Below, piece by piece: positions 25,972-38,356 of a stretch of DNA of 64,000 bases. Position 1 is the stretch's first letter; every line of letters begins with the position of its first letter. The notes below the pieces were generated by a model. That model searched no databases. It saw only the letters and a program-made list of their open reading frames with translations, and was not told the DNA's origin. A program made the translations under genes and the position numbers. The stretch is from Zonotrichia leucophrys gambelii (lineage: Eukaryota; Chordata; Aves; Passeriformes; Passerellidae), in assembly GCF_028769735.1 (NCBI RefSeq), contig NC_088171.1, positions 72,557,216 to 72,621,215 on the forward strand, read 5' to 3'.

Positions 25972-26535
25972 AGTCACAGAGTCACAGAAGGTTTGATGTT
26001 GGAATGGATTCTGTAGATCATCTAGGCCAATCCCCCTGCTGAATGGATTGGTGTAGATCAGGTTGCACAGGTTCACATCTGGGCAGGTTTTGAATATCTC
26101 TAGAGAAGAAGACACCTCACATATCTGGAAACTTGTTTCAGTGCTCCATCACTTTCAGAGTAAATAAGTTCTTCCTCATATTCAGCTGGAATTTCCCATG
26201 GTTTAGTTTGTGCCTGTTGCCTCTTTCCCTGTTAATGAGCACTACTGAAAAGAGCCTGTACCCATTCTCTTGGCACCTGACCTGAAGATATTTGTGTGTA
26301 TTGGTCAGGTCTCCCCTCCATCCTCTCCAGGCTGAACAACCTGAGCTCCCTCAGCTTTTCCAGCAGGTTGGCCCTCTGTTCTGGTTCAGGCCTCTCCTCT
26401 CCACCAGCCCTCTGGCCTGTCCAGGCCTCACAGAGCGTCAGCACAGCCTGCCGGTGTGTCAGACACTCCTTCCAGTTTTTATTAGCAGCAGAGTTGCTGA
26501 GGAGATTCTCCATTATATTTAGGTACACATAGTGA
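25972..26535 (-). mobile_element. CR1 LINE fragment with internal deletion
   Basis: Minus-strand CR1. The 3' terminus carries tandem GTCACAGA octamers at about 25973-25988. Going right on the plus strand it shows 'ATCATCTAGGCCAATCCCCC' (26018), 'AGATCAGGTTGCACAGG' (26055), 'TTCTTCCTCATATTCAGCTG' (26170), 'TCTCCAGGCTGAACAACCTG' (26323) and 'CAGCACAGCCTGCCGG' (26439). Compared with the CR1 order from memory, a few hundred bases expected between the ~26375 region ('GGCCCTCTGTTC') and the ~26415 region ('GGCCTGTCCAGGCCTCACAG') are missing, so an internal deletion is likely. The ORFs at 26232-26561 (-) and 26292-26532 (+) are frames within this element, not host genes. Confidence 0.9.
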
Positions 26536-29494
26536 CCCTCTCCATGATGCGTGAGTAACATTTAAACTTCTGCTGTGAAATTAGGAGATTCCCAATACCA
26601 CCTTTAATATCCAGAATGCATTCCAAATAAAGTCTGCCTCACTATGTCTACCTAAATATAATAGAAAAATGATGTATTTTTTTAGAAAAAAACATTTGGT
26701 GTGAATTGATCCAAGTTCAATAAATTTAAAAGAGTGTGAGGTCAGAGCCATCAGTGACAATACCAAAGATGCTTAAATGCTTTAATAGCAACAGTCATAT
26801 CCAGCAGCAATATTCTGTAGTCTTAGGTTTCAGTCACAATGCTAAAAGTAGCACTAGAAATTACTCTCCAAGCTTGAAAGGGAAATTGTTACACCTTTTC
26901 TGAAAAAAACTAAAGAACACTTTATGGCACTTTATGTAATTGTTTATGATTAATTCAAAGAGTAGTAGTTTCCTGTGTTGCTAAGAAACAGCTGGTGACC
27001 AAAAGATACATTCTTTTTCTTTATTGATAAAACATCACCTTCTGAGTGTACCATGTAATACAAATATACATATATTTTCCCAATCTCAAAGTTTTTTTAA
27101 AATTCACTCATGGATTAAGTCATCAACCTTCCTAGGCAAAAATCATGTTTCTGAAATATTGAGAATATTTAAAGACTAAGTTCTTTTTAATTCAAAACTT
27201 CTGTTCTATCTAACTTACTTTCAATGTTTAGGGAGAGTCTTCATTTGGCACAATGTCTCTTACTCTGAATAATTCAGCTGCAGCTTATTGGTAGCTGACT
27301 TCAAATGTGCATGTAAAGTGAAGATACTCAAATGTGCCTGCATGTGTAGGATGTATTAATTATAAACAAATGTTACAAAATGAAAGTTGTTCTAATATGT
27401 GCTTCATCATTTAAAAAAAAAATTACAACATTAAAACTTTTCTTTTTCTCTCCATAAAGAAATCCACATCTTCTCACTCATACTCTGTGCCATACTTCTG
27501 ATATTAGGAGTAGTAACTGTCAGAAAATTATTTTCAAATTAATTTTCAGAATAATTGAGAAGGAATAATTTCTGCTTTGCAATTGTTTGTTCATATACAT
27601 TTTGGCATGCCAAGAAAACATTAGATCTCAAAGAACAAAAGAAAATTAGTTGATATTTAAGATGATTTCATGATCCTTTTCTTTTTATAAGTTAGATTTG
27701 AAGACACTTGGAAGAAACACTAAGACAATATTTCACAGTGGACATTAAACAAAAAACAATTTAAAGTTCTCTGGAGTTAAACCCATATTTGCATATCTAA
27801 TTATTAGCATAATGACACTATTGACTCTCCAGTGAAAGGGTAGGTGAGACTGCTGAGGTTAGCTTTAAAATATGCTCTGATTATCTGTGCAGGCTTCGTC
27901 TGAACATGCAGTATTAATCCTGCTATTCACTTAAAAACGAGAGCAATTTCTACAGCCACTGCAAAAATATACATTGTATATATTGCATACAAGGCACATT
28001 AAATTTCCTTAGAAATTATTTGCTTTCAGTTTGAGTTAATGCACAATACTCTTTTAGACAAAACAAGAAATTCCCATATTTTAATTTTCCTCAACATATA
28101 CTGGTTACTATTTCTAACAGTACTTTAATATTAACTAGTCTGAATCCATGCTATTTGCGACTGACTTACATTTTATTGATGCAGATTTTGACAGCGCTTT
28201 TAGGTTTACCCCTAAAAAGAAATATGAAGACAAATTCATGTGCAAATTAATACAATAGAGAAAAAATATCCATCAAAAAGTTATGAGATTCATTGTCAGA
28301 AAAATATTTTCCTAATGTCTGATTGTTAAAGGCTTTCTTTTATTCTGAAGCAAGAGGGTTTTATCCTTTCTAAAATTCTCTTTCACAATATGCATCTCAC
28401 CCCCTTGAAGTCATAGGAAACCCATTCAGTCCAATTGGTGCAGGGTCAAACACTTAATCCTACTGTTACAGGTTTGTACATTCTTGTTATCTGTGTAAAT
28501 GTTAAATCCTGCTTTTAGCCCTGATAAGCTCTTGGCCTAGGTAATACCTTCAGGCAATTAGCTCCCAAAGGTGCTTGTGTGAGAATGCTTTTTCTTTTTA
28601 TCAGTCATGAAGTTGCAGCAAGTCAATTTTCCTGGATGTTTACTACTGTGAGAGAAGGTGGACACATCTCTTTAAAGTTTTCTCTACACTATGGAATGAA
28701 ATGAAAATGAATGGAATGAAATGGACATTTTTCCATTTCTAAGTTATTCAGTCTTGTTTCTTCAGCAAATACTTCAGCCCTTTTCAGTTATAGGGAGGCA
28801 GAATTAGGAGTGTCCTTCTGCTGAAAGTAATGCTGAGTGAGTTTGTTCCTGGTTTGATTGAATATTAGCTCTCAGGACTGCTACTTCCATATTCTGATCT
28901 ACAGCTTTTTTTGAGGTTATGTCTAATTTAAATTTTAAAATAAGTGTTAATTTAACTATTTTGGGAAAGATGTTAAATGATTTTGAGATACGGGAAATGT
29001 TTTCCACCACTAAGCTTCCTAAAATATATGTGAAAGAAATTATCTCGAAAAAACAATTCAGAGCATAGAAGCAGACAAATAAATAAGAAGGAATTTTGGA
29101 TGTATTTATACATTTAATGTATTTTAATTACACTGGCACTTTCATTTTTCGGTAATTGCACCTTAATTGCATATATTTTTCTAAATTTAAAAAAGTAGTT
29201 AAAATGGCATTGTACTAGATGAAATAATTTCAGGCACTTACTGCAGCTGTTTTAAACAATCCATGTGTGGAATAATTTCATGGTCTTATTATATAAGGCA
29301 TTTAAAAACTTGAGCAATTCTGCCTGCAATCAACAACAATCCTACAATATCGTTTTTTAGTCATCAAAACAACCAAAGCTGAAACCTGTGAACTAAAATA
29401 GACTATTCCTTTTCCCTTCTGGAAGGCCTCGTGAGGCTCCAAAGTTTTGGAAATCATTTGACCTAGGTGCCACCTTCTCAGTTTCGGGGACTAT
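26536..29494. other. No gene recognised; AT-rich
   Basis: Three kilobases with no identifiable repeat apart from short A/T runs (27413-27423) and a small duplication of 'GGAATGAAATG' at about 28692-28724. No ORF above 70 codons. Parts, for example 29090-29300, are AT-rich with homeodomain-core-like TAATTG/TTAATT words, which is common in such sequence and proves nothing. Confidence 0.55.
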
Positions 29495-30073
29495 TGTGGT
29501 TTAACCCCAGCTGACACCTAAGCTCCTTGCAGCTGGTCATTCACTCTCTCCTGGTGGGATGGGGGAGAGAATCAGAAGGGTAAAAGTGAGAAAACTCATG
29601 GGTTGAGAAAAAGACAGTTTAATAGGGAAAGCAAAAGTCACACACATGAACAAAGCAAAACAAGGAATTTATTCACTGCTTCCCGTGGGCAGACAGGTGA
29701 TCAGCTATATACAGGAAAGCAGGGCTCCATCACACATAGTGGTGACTTAGGAAGACAAACACATCACTCTGGACATATCTCACTTCCTTATTTCCCAGTT
29801 TTATGTGCTGAGTATTACAGTCTGGAACATCCCTTAGGTCAGTTGGGGTCAGCTGTCTCAACTGTGTCTCCTCATGACTTCCCATGCCTCCCCTAATTCC
29901 TTGACAGCAGGGCAGTGTGAGGACCAGAAAAGGCTTAAGCTCTGTGTAAGGGCTGCCCAGCAGTAACAAAAACATCCCTGTGTTATTGGCACTGTTTTCA
30001 GCACAAATCCAAACCCAGCCCCTTACCAGCTACTTGGAAAAAAATTTTCTTTTACCTAACTGAAACTAGCACA
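29495..30073 (-). mobile_element. Solo LTR of an endogenous retrovirus, minus orientation
   Basis: Read on the minus strand the unit opens TGTGCTAGTTTCAG (at 30073) and closes with GGGGTTAAACCACA (at 29495), so it has TG...CA ends. On the plus strand it contains 'CTCATGGGTTGAGAAAAAGA' (29595), the complement of the 'ctttatctcaaccca' signature also present at 59355. Its sense strand holds an AATAAA near 29672, a plausible LTR polyadenylation signal. It shares long collinear similarity with the LTR at 58908-59451, in the opposite orientation. No internal retroviral sequence flanks it. The 97-codon ORF at 29603-29896 lies wholly within it and is a chance frame. Confidence 0.87.
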
Positions 30074-31319
30074 GAGATTAACTTGAGGAATTTTCCTTAC
30101 AGATAAGTCTCTTACTGTTTATTATTTTCTGATAAATTTCCATATTGTGCCTGTCTGAATATTAAGGCTGGGAACCCAAAATTTATGCCAGATTTCTCTG
30201 TGTTACTGGTGCTTTGGATTCTCTTATGAGAACGGATTTGGATTCTCTTTGAATTCTCTTACGACACAGTCTTTCTTGAAAATGTAGGACTTTATTTGAA
30301 TGCCACTCATGCATAATGTGTGTCATGCTTGACAGTGACCACAGTCAGTTTATGGAACCCGAGATCACATTTCAGTTTAGAAGATTTCAGCCTTTGAATT
30401 GTACATAATTGCAATTATCTTGCAGGCTGGTAACAGTATGGCAATTAATATTGCAATTAATATCATTTTAGTGTCCAGGCACCACACTGAAGGTGAAGAC
30501 TTATTTTGTACAAATCATTAACATATTCTACAATTATCTTTGATGGATTTGATATTGAATCTAAAACTAAAGGCAAATGTGGCCATGACAGACAATCTGA
30601 AAAAAGTTGAAACCAGCAAAGAGCATCTTTGCCAGAAATCTGTTGTTGTATGACTATGGATTTCATTATACCTTAAATGTTTGTGCTAAAACTCTCAGCT
30701 AATTCCTCGGGAGTTCTGTTTTAAATTCAAGAAATTTTATTGTGGCTCTTTGTGTTGGATTTTTGCTTTTCTTTTTCTGTCATGCATTTTGCTTTTCATA
30801 GCCCAAGGTGTGTTTAACAGTATGTAGGCTATTTCCTCCAGTCCTGCACATATTATTTATACAGATTCAGTATTGGTGAACCAATAAACTGTTTATAGGC
30901 CATTGCTAATGAGAGGCAATTATTTGTAATTTTAGATTTTGAGATGTTTATAGAGACATTGTAATAAAGTTTATGAAACTATTAAGTTTCTCACAACCCA
31001 GCGATGTGCACCATTAGCAACAGGCACAAAGGTACTGAAAACAAAAAGCAGACAATTACAGCTGGATGAAAACCAGAAAGTGAACAGAGAAACATCCCTT
31101 ATTCAATATATACAACAGTGAAATGAATTTGCCATCTTTGTTCTGTTTCTGCCCAGGTAAAACTCTCTCTTGGCTTTAATAATGGAAACAGATGGTAGGG
31201 CATAGAGGAAATGTTCCAAATACCTACATTATCAAATATGAGTTATCTATACATTCCCCTTTCCAGGCATAAACATATAAAAGTAATGTGCAGTTTACTC
31301 TAACTTAATATATAATAAA
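30074..31319. other. No gene recognised; includes a candidate conserved noncoding stretch
   Basis: A local near-repeat of 'TTTGGATTCTCTT' is at 30213 and 30237 (period 24). From about 30840 to 31130 the sequence is repeat-free with words such as 'CAATTATTTGTAATTTTAG' and 'GACAATTACAGCTG' that are typical of conserved noncoding elements. This is only a visual impression. Confidence 0.45.
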
Positions 31320-31760
31320 TAATAACAGCAATAGCATTTAGAACTTTTATAGCACTTTTCATGTGGAAATCTCAAAGTAGCTTACACAAGGGGGATAGCA
31401 GAGTAGCTCTGGCATCAAAGAGCCTTTCAAACTCACACATCATCCATTTGAGGAGTGCAAAGAACACAAAATCTGAGAAGTACGTTCCTCCCATAGGCAA
31501 AGTTACAGCTCAATCTTGCATTAATGGTATGTTATTTTAGCAACAGTCTGAAAGAGGTAGAATTGCAGCACTAAGTCATGAAGATATGGGAAAACCTAAA
31601 GCTTGGTATGCAAATTTCCCCCAAACGGTAGGAAGTGAATTCTAGGCCACTAAAATCCATGTCACAATGCTTTGATATCAGTCACACAGGTATCTCCCCT
31701 TCACTGGGGAATAAGAATGGCGCTAGGACTTAAATTCTACCAGTTCTGACTGTATGCTGT
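31320..31760. repeat. Possible ancient SINE remnant (MIR/CORE-like), uncertain
   Basis: The segment 'TTTTATAGCACTTTTCATG' (31345), followed by 'TCTCAAAGTAGCTTACA', resembles the '...tatagcactttt...ctcaaagcactttacaaac' module found upstream of the core in old amniote SINEs. A weakly similar 'GGCGCTAGGACTTAAATTCT' follows about 370 bp later (31720). The link between the two parts is weak and may be coincidence. Confidence 0.3.
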
Positions 31761-34488
31761 AAAAGAATCTGACAAGGATTAAGTCCACCAGATTATCACA
31801 GATCTTTACAGGATCTTTTTATGTGGACAGTCAAAAAAAGAAGTAAAAAGCTAAACAAAAATCTGCAGAATTTTTTGCAATGGTAAGCCTTAACAAAAAT
31901 GTTCACTTAAAGCAAAACTATATTATTCCAACACTTGGGGAAGAGACAGTGTTGTTAAAAAGAGGAATCCTCATCTCTACAACTCTCTTTTTTCTTCATT
32001 TTTTCTTCATCTATTTTCTCAGTCTTTTGGACTCAAATAATTGGAAAGGGTGAATTTAATGGGGAAATATAGGAGGAAAAGGATGGAAATTCAAAATATT
32101 TCAGACTTGTTTTTTTTTTTTCCTTATATCTATCTAAAATATCTGAAAATCAAGGTTTTTCACTCTTTTAAGTAAAATTCTCCAGAAATAAGGCCATATA
32201 GACCACACAGAATGTCTAGCTTACTATTGTGGATGACAGGGAAGACAAAGAGTAATTTGATATTTCTGTCATAAATACTTTTTGAACTTTGCATTCATGG
32301 TGTTTCTTCTTTATGTAATTTAATGCTCCATTTGATACCTATGTAATTGTGTGTCAGGAAACAGTCAGGAAAGTCACCTGCAATTTCCCTCTTATTTCCT
32401 TATAAAGCAAAAAGAAAAAAATGGAGCTACATCCTAGCAACTTTTGGCACATTTTTCTATAATTTTCCGTTGATGTCTTTCTTGGAATATTGCAGACAGG
32501 CAGTAGGTTATATATCACTTATTCTTTGATCTCCTACATTTAACTGAGGACACCAACAAGATCTTTCATGTTTAGAGGCCAGAAATGAGCAAAAAGCAAC
32601 GTTTCATGTAAAGACTGACAAATTGTCTTTTAATCTTTTTCTTTTCCCCTCCCTTTTTTTTTTCTCTTTGCTGTCTTAAAACAGTCAAGTTCTGTCTCAG
32701 AGATTAAAAAAAAATGAGATTAATATGAAAAGTAGAACTGTCATTTCTACAGTAGAATGATTAGCCTGAATCTCTGCTGCTTTTCCTGATGAAAGTTGGG
32801 AGACGTGCTAGTCTGTCTGTGCACTGAACTCACTACACCTAAAGTAAAAGCAATACATTTCATTGTTATGGTAAAATTAAGTTAATACCTATTTCACAAC
32901 TCTACCCCCATATAAAATGAAAGGCATTTTAAGAAGATCTAGTACTAGCAAGGCATGGCATTGTCTGCCAAAGATTTCCAAAGAGCCAATGCAAAGGAAA
33001 GGAAGGCTTTTCCTGTGCTGAGCACCTGTAGACAAGTATGCTCCTTAACATCCTTTGTGTTTAAGTTAAAAATTAAATCAGAAGAGGCCTTCTGACATGA
33101 AAAAAATCCATTTAAATTAAATTCCACCTGATAAAGTAAGATAGTTACAAACCTTTTAGGATTAGATTGTCTTGGATCCTTCAGACTTTTACTAATGCAT
33201 AAGAGAAATCAAAGAACTAATTCTTATTGTCTGTATTTAGATCTTGCTATGGAATCTCCAGGATGTTTTATACAGTGTTATATCCTAACACCAAGTGGGT
33301 ACAGGAGATTGTGTCTACAAAACTGCAGTGAATAATCCTTATGTGCAGCAGAAGGAACCTTGTCACATACAGAGGTAATGGTGAAACCTCCCCACCCCAG
33401 GATAAACAGTATACTTGCTTCTTGATTGTGCCGTTTTTCACTTGTGTAACAAATCTCAGCATTTTGAGAGATATTTTAAAAGATTTCTAGAGTGAAGCTG
33501 ATAAGTTTAAAGTGAGTCAGGGGTTGACTAGGTAAGTAGCGATGTCAGTTCCACTTGAGCTCCAGATATCGCTGCGCTGTCGTTTTGGTTGCATGGGACT
33601 GCTCTCCTAGCATTGAAGCACAAACCAGAGAATTCATTTTTCAGAACAGCTTTTTAAAACGAGGAACAGTAATCTCCTCCGTTGGTACCAAATATAGTTG
33701 ATCAAGCAAGATGACCACGTTCTGTTTGAACAGAACTTAACTACTGAAGCTAAGTGGTGTTGATTAAGCAATTGTTCCTGCTAAAGCAAAAGGCTTCAGT
33801 GGTTAAGTGGGCTTTTTGAAAACTGACCTTTTTTATCATCAAATCTAATTGATGGCTTTTCTTTTCAACTTACCTACTGCTAATAGGCTTCTTTGTGTCT
33901 GTCTATTCAGAAAGATTGCATCTTTAAAGCAGGTTATTTTAAAAGGTCACCTTATCAAACATTTTGCTATTGACTAAAATTTGTAGACAGCCAATTATGC
34001 TTCATTTATGTGGCTGCCTACCTGCTGTCCTGTGATTGCCCATAAGCTTTTTTTCTGAAACATCTGATTGCTTTTAGAAGTGTGACAGTATTTAAATATA
34101 CACGATCCTGAATATCTTTGTTCCTACCTTAGATCACCCTGACTTCAGGCCCTAGGAAGCTGGTGGGGTTTGATTTATTTTCAATTGGGTGAAATTCTAG
34201 ACTGACTGAAGTTAAAAAAAATAAATGAATGAAATTCAGTGAGGCCAAATGTTCAATTCCAAATTCAATATCTAGTAAGAAAATAGACAAACCATCACTT
34301 ATAACTATTCAATCTAGCATCAATGAAGTCAACTAAAAAAAACTATCACTGACTTCAAACCAGACATGGATTAGTTCCAAAAGGATTTCTTTTAACTGGC
34401 TGAAGATTCCCCAGCCTTTCAATTTCACTTCAGGCAGAATGAATACTAAATCTAAATGACTCAAGAAAAAATAATTGTAATTTCTCTC
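31761..34488. other. No gene recognised; includes a candidate conserved noncoding stretch
   Basis: Short T runs at 32110-32120 and 32657-32668. About 33480-34140 is repeat-free, mixed-composition sequence with 'GATTAAGCAATTG' (33763), 'CTAATTGATGG' (33846) and 'CCAATTATGC' (33991), which look like homeodomain-type binding words. I flag it as a possible enhancer-like conserved element without being able to test it. No ORFs of interest. Confidence 0.45.
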
Positions 34489-34512
34489 TTTTTTTTTTTT
34501 TTTTTTTTTTTT
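34489..34512. repeat. Homopolymer T tract, 24 nt
   Basis: Twenty-four consecutive T residues preceded by CTCTCT. No retrocopy body or target-site duplication is visible on either side, so it is called a mononucleotide repeat. It creates the Lys-rich part of a minus-strand ORF (34333-34572), which is not a gene. Confidence 0.88.
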
Positions 34513-35059
34513 GTTTCTAAGTTTTTGTTTTTTGTCTAGATGGAGCTCATTGTATGAATAGGAAAATTTCATGTTACCATGCCCACTCTGTAATCTTTCT
34601 CTAACAAAAGTGATTCATGTGCACTGGATTGTCAGAAGTGAAAATTGTCTTCCATTTCAGACTTAAAATGAAAAGCCATTGGGAAACATAATAACCAGTT
34701 GAGTTGTTCTTTCTAAGGTTGGAAACTAGACCTGGGAATACTGAGATTAAAATGAAGCATGACTGTTACATTACTGGCATGCAAAGACCATCACCTTGTT
34801 TGTTGACAGCTGTTTGTCATTATTTAGGACAATAATAGGAAACAAGAAAAACATTTTGTGAGTGAATTGCAAATGAGAGAGTTGACCATGATGGATGAAC
34901 GACAAAGAAACTTTAGTTTATTTTAAAGCTTTTGATAGATACAACTTCTTAGAGCAGGAAGGAGATGGCAGTCTGGCTTCCTGCATATCACAACGCACAG
35001 TGTGCAGGACCTTCTTGCGCTTCATCTCAGCTTCTCTGTAGCAAGGGAGTAACGCAAAG
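34513..35059. other. No gene recognised
   Basis: Unique-looking sequence leading into the CR1 at 35060. The CR1 boundary may lie somewhat further left (about 34960-35060), since similarity fades gradually. Confidence 0.5.
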
Positions 35060-35657
35060 TTCCCACAGTGTATTTGCAGGCCAAAGGTGAGATGAGTCAG
35101 AAGTAATTCACCCATTGCTGAGGCAAGCACAGAAGTTCTTCCCCTGTGCTTGTCACTGGTGAGGCCACACCTTGAGGGCTGTGTCCAGTCCTGGCCCCTC
35201 AGTTTGGGAAGGACATCGAGAGGCTGGAGTGTGTCCAGAGGAGGGAAATGAGGCTTGTGAGGGTCTTGGAACACAAAGCCTGTGAGGAACGACTGAGGGA
35301 GTTGGGGGTGTTCAGCCTGGAGAAAAGGAGACTCGGGGTGACCTTATCACTGTCTGCAACTCCCTGAAGGAGTTCACTTTCTTTCTCCGGGCAGCAACTG
35401 ACAGAACCAGAACACAGTCTTAAACTGCGCCAAGGGAAATATAGGTTGGATGTTTAGAAAAAGTTTCTTTACAGAAAGAGTGATAAAGTACTAGGATTGT
35501 CTGCCTGGGGAGGTGATGGAGTCACCATCCCTGGATGTGTTTAGAAAAGACTGAATGTGGCACTCGGAGCTATGGTTTAGTTGAGGTGTTAGGGCTGGGT
35601 TGAACTTAATGATCCTGAAGGTCTCTTCCAACCTAGTCATTCTGTGAATTCTATAAT
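35060..35657 (+). mobile_element. CR1 LINE, 5'-truncated
   Basis: Plus-strand CR1 of the subtype with 'CACTGGTGAGGCCACACCTT' (35154), 'GAGGCTGGAGTGTGTCCAGA' (35219), 'CTGAGGGAGTTGGG' (35292), 'CAGCCTGGAGAAAAGGAGAC' (35312), 'TGGAGTCACCATCCCTGGA' (35517), 'GGTCTCTTCCAACC' (35620) and a terminal 'TTCTGTGAATTCTATAA'. The coding part is broken. This subtype differs in its 3' part from the copies at 15163 and 19985, so more than one CR1 subfamily is present. The ORFs at 34918-35274 and 35491-35703 (-) are antisense frames. Confidence 0.9.
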
Positions 35658-35958
35658 AAAACTGTCTGAGAAGGCATTGCAACACTGCATAACAAATTAG
35701 CATGAGGTGTGAAGCAATCTAGGACTTCATATGCAACCCAAATATGCAAATTTAATCACCTAAGATTTTTTTTCTGTGTTTGATAACATAACTGAAATCC
35801 AATTTCTTTGAATAACTTTGAGTACCTTTCAAAACTCTGGAAGCAGTTCATCAAGCTTTGGGAAATACAGTCCAGCTTGGTCAATCACAGAAAAAAGGAC
35901 AGATGGCAGAAATATTCCTCCTCATATATACTACTTATGAATGTAGGTAGTGAGGATG

Positions 35959-35992
35959 TGATTTATCACCTAAAGCACATGATTTATCACCT
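35959..35992 (+). repeat. Two-copy tandem repeat, 21-bp period
   Basis: 'TGATTTATCACCT' occurs at 35959 and again at 35980. Each copy contains the self-complementary-looking GTGATttATCAC at the first site. Only two copies, so a local duplication rather than an array. Confidence 0.75.
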
Positions 35993-36120
35993 TGAGTGAA
36001 ATAAGAAGTATTCAATGCATTTTTATGTTATCAAATCAATAATAAAAGCTATAGCATGAAATTAAATTGCAATATTACATTTCCCTATTTCCTATGAGTT
36101 TTTCATTGTTAAGAAGATTA

Positions 36121-36144
36121 GATGATGATGATGATGATGATGAT
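36121..36144. repeat. (GAT)n microsatellite
   Basis: Seven to eight perfect GAT triplets in AT-rich sequence. Confidence 0.95.
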
Positions 36145-38332
36145 ACAGCAATCAACTAAAATTTGGGAAAAAACCAAGCCGAATCTCCTTGGAAAAAATT
36201 TTCTTGGCTAATGAAAACATCTGGTGCAAATTTACTGTAGATTTTATTGTAGATTAAAAATTTGGAAAGTTGTCAATATCATTAGGTCTTATAGTCAGTC
36301 CAAGGAAAGACTGAAAACTGCAAAGCCTCGCCTGCCAGCCCCCTCAGCTGACATTTCAACAGAAGTTCCTCAGTTTTAATAGTGTCTGTCTGTCTTGCCT
36401 ATTCTTCTAAAAAGAGCACATACAAAATAAGTCAACATGGCTGAAAATTTATTCTTACATTGTATTGCTTCACAAAAGTAAGTGTCAAAGTATTATTATT
36501 TTTACTTACTTTCATGAGAAAAAAATCTTTATTTTAAAATGGCTTGTGTCTTTTATTAGTTCCTAATACCATTGCTATCATCTAACTCTTAATTACTTCT
36601 GGAGGAAAAGCAAATAATTCTGAATTAAGTAATCAAAAATTAGGGGTTGACCATAATTCTCATTCTAACATTAAGTAAAGGAGGCAAATTCAGCTACGAA
36701 AATTAATAAACAATACAGTTTTTAGAAAGAATTTTCTTATACCTCTAAACATCAATGGAAAAATCAATTTGAAAAATCCAAATTTCCTAAACGATTGAGA
36801 TGATAGGGGAAAATAAATTCAATTTTTAACTTCTGGAGTGATATAACCACTATGTAGTTTACAGGATGAATTTAAAAACCCTTTTCTCAATTGCTATCTT
36901 TGTGGCACAATTTGTAATTATAAGAAGCAAAGGTAATAAAATTTTAACTATTGTTAGTGACTGCTGCCAAGAAATGGTATCCAACAATTTAAACAATTTG
37001 GAGGGCAGAGAAAGTACATAAAGGAAAATAAATGTATTATAGCATTTTGTCATGGAAATTGGACAGAGAGAGAAAACTGTGACTGAAGACATCAGTAACT
37101 GAAGAGAAATTGATAAGAAAGATAACTGAGTGTAAATTAGACATTGCATGCAAAAATCCTTTTCTATTCCAGGTGTTTTAATTAATAAATAAATAGATAA
37201 ATATGCACCAAACCCTAAGAGAATAAAATAATTTTCTCTGAACACATTTAGAACAACATCTTTTTATGCGAGTTCTTTCTTCTTCAAAGAAACACGACTG
37301 AAAAAATTGTTCCATTTAGTGAGTTATCTTAAACTGACACAGATTAACCAAAAAACTATTTCACTAACATTTGAGCTAAAAAGAGAGCTCTAAATAACAA
37401 GTACATTTCCATTGTATCTTATTTTAGATGCTGCAGTTTTTGTTGATGACACTGCTTCACTGTCTTAACCTCAAAAGAAAATTTTATATAACCTGAAAAT
37501 ATTGCTGAGAAAAAAACCCCCAACCCTACATCTCCTGATGAGCCAGCCTGTTGTTCTAAGTTTGAAAAAATGGACACCTCTTGCATAAATTTTGAATTTA
37601 CTTTCAAAGACTAGCAACAAAAATAGATTTTCTGTTTCTGCTTGTGTTCAGTTTATTTGAAAGTGTTTGTCTCCCCTTACTTAGTAGATTTATATTCTAT
37701 TGCAAGGGTAGGTGTAATAATAAAAAAGAAAACACTTAAAAAATCTGAAGCCAATCAGGCCAGACTGGGCAGGCTGCCAGTCTGATCCAGCAGTAAAGAT
37801 CTTGCGCTTCAGGGAATCAGAACTCCTTGTGTGGCCAGGCTTTTGAGCTCTCACATTAAATAACACCTTTTATTAGATCAGAAATTATTTCTGGGGTATG
37901 GTTGGTCAATTTTTTGCATATGTATTTTACATCATGTTTTCTTACGTGATTCTGAAGTGTTAAACATGATGAAACAGTTTTTGGTGGCAGAATCCAGCTG
38001 TAATTACTGGAAATAAAGTTGTATTTTTGAGCCTTTTTGCTGTAAAACCTAATAAATAAAAAAAGCCACAATTTTTTTCTGAGTCCCTTTGGCCAGTGTG
38101 CTGATGCAGTATGTTTGATGCAGAAAACAGAAATCCCTGAATATATTAAGTACAAAGAATGAGCCTGCCAGCCATCTCAAAGGCTGTATCTTGATGACCT
38201 TTTACAAGAATCTTAGAAAGTAAATTCTTTATCAGCTGTTACTTGTTTGGTAATTTATGTCTCAAACAGCAGGCCGTGGTACAGTCATTATTCTAGATAC
38301 TTTACAGGTAGAATAGTTTCAGTTATCATTAC

Positions 38333-38356
38333 TAATATGTACATTAATATGTACAT
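38333..38356 (+). repeat. Perfect 12-bp tandem duplication
   Basis: TAATATGTACAT occurs twice head to tail, followed by a related 'CTGTACATTTACAT' at about 38362. Confidence 0.85.

Noticed and set aside
26232..26561. 109-codon minus ORF with a plausible-looking Arg/Glu-rich protein
   Set aside because: It lies entirely within a CR1 LINE fragment and corresponds to untranslated or broken CR1 sequence.
29603..29896. 97-codon ORF with a protein-like translation
   Set aside because: It is wholly inside a solo LTR, antisense to the LTR's transcription.
36859..37245. 128-codon hydrophobic minus-strand ORF resembling a membrane protein
   Set aside because: Leu/Ile/Phe richness follows from the T-rich strand. 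No family match, no splice or promoter context, and a length within chance expectation.
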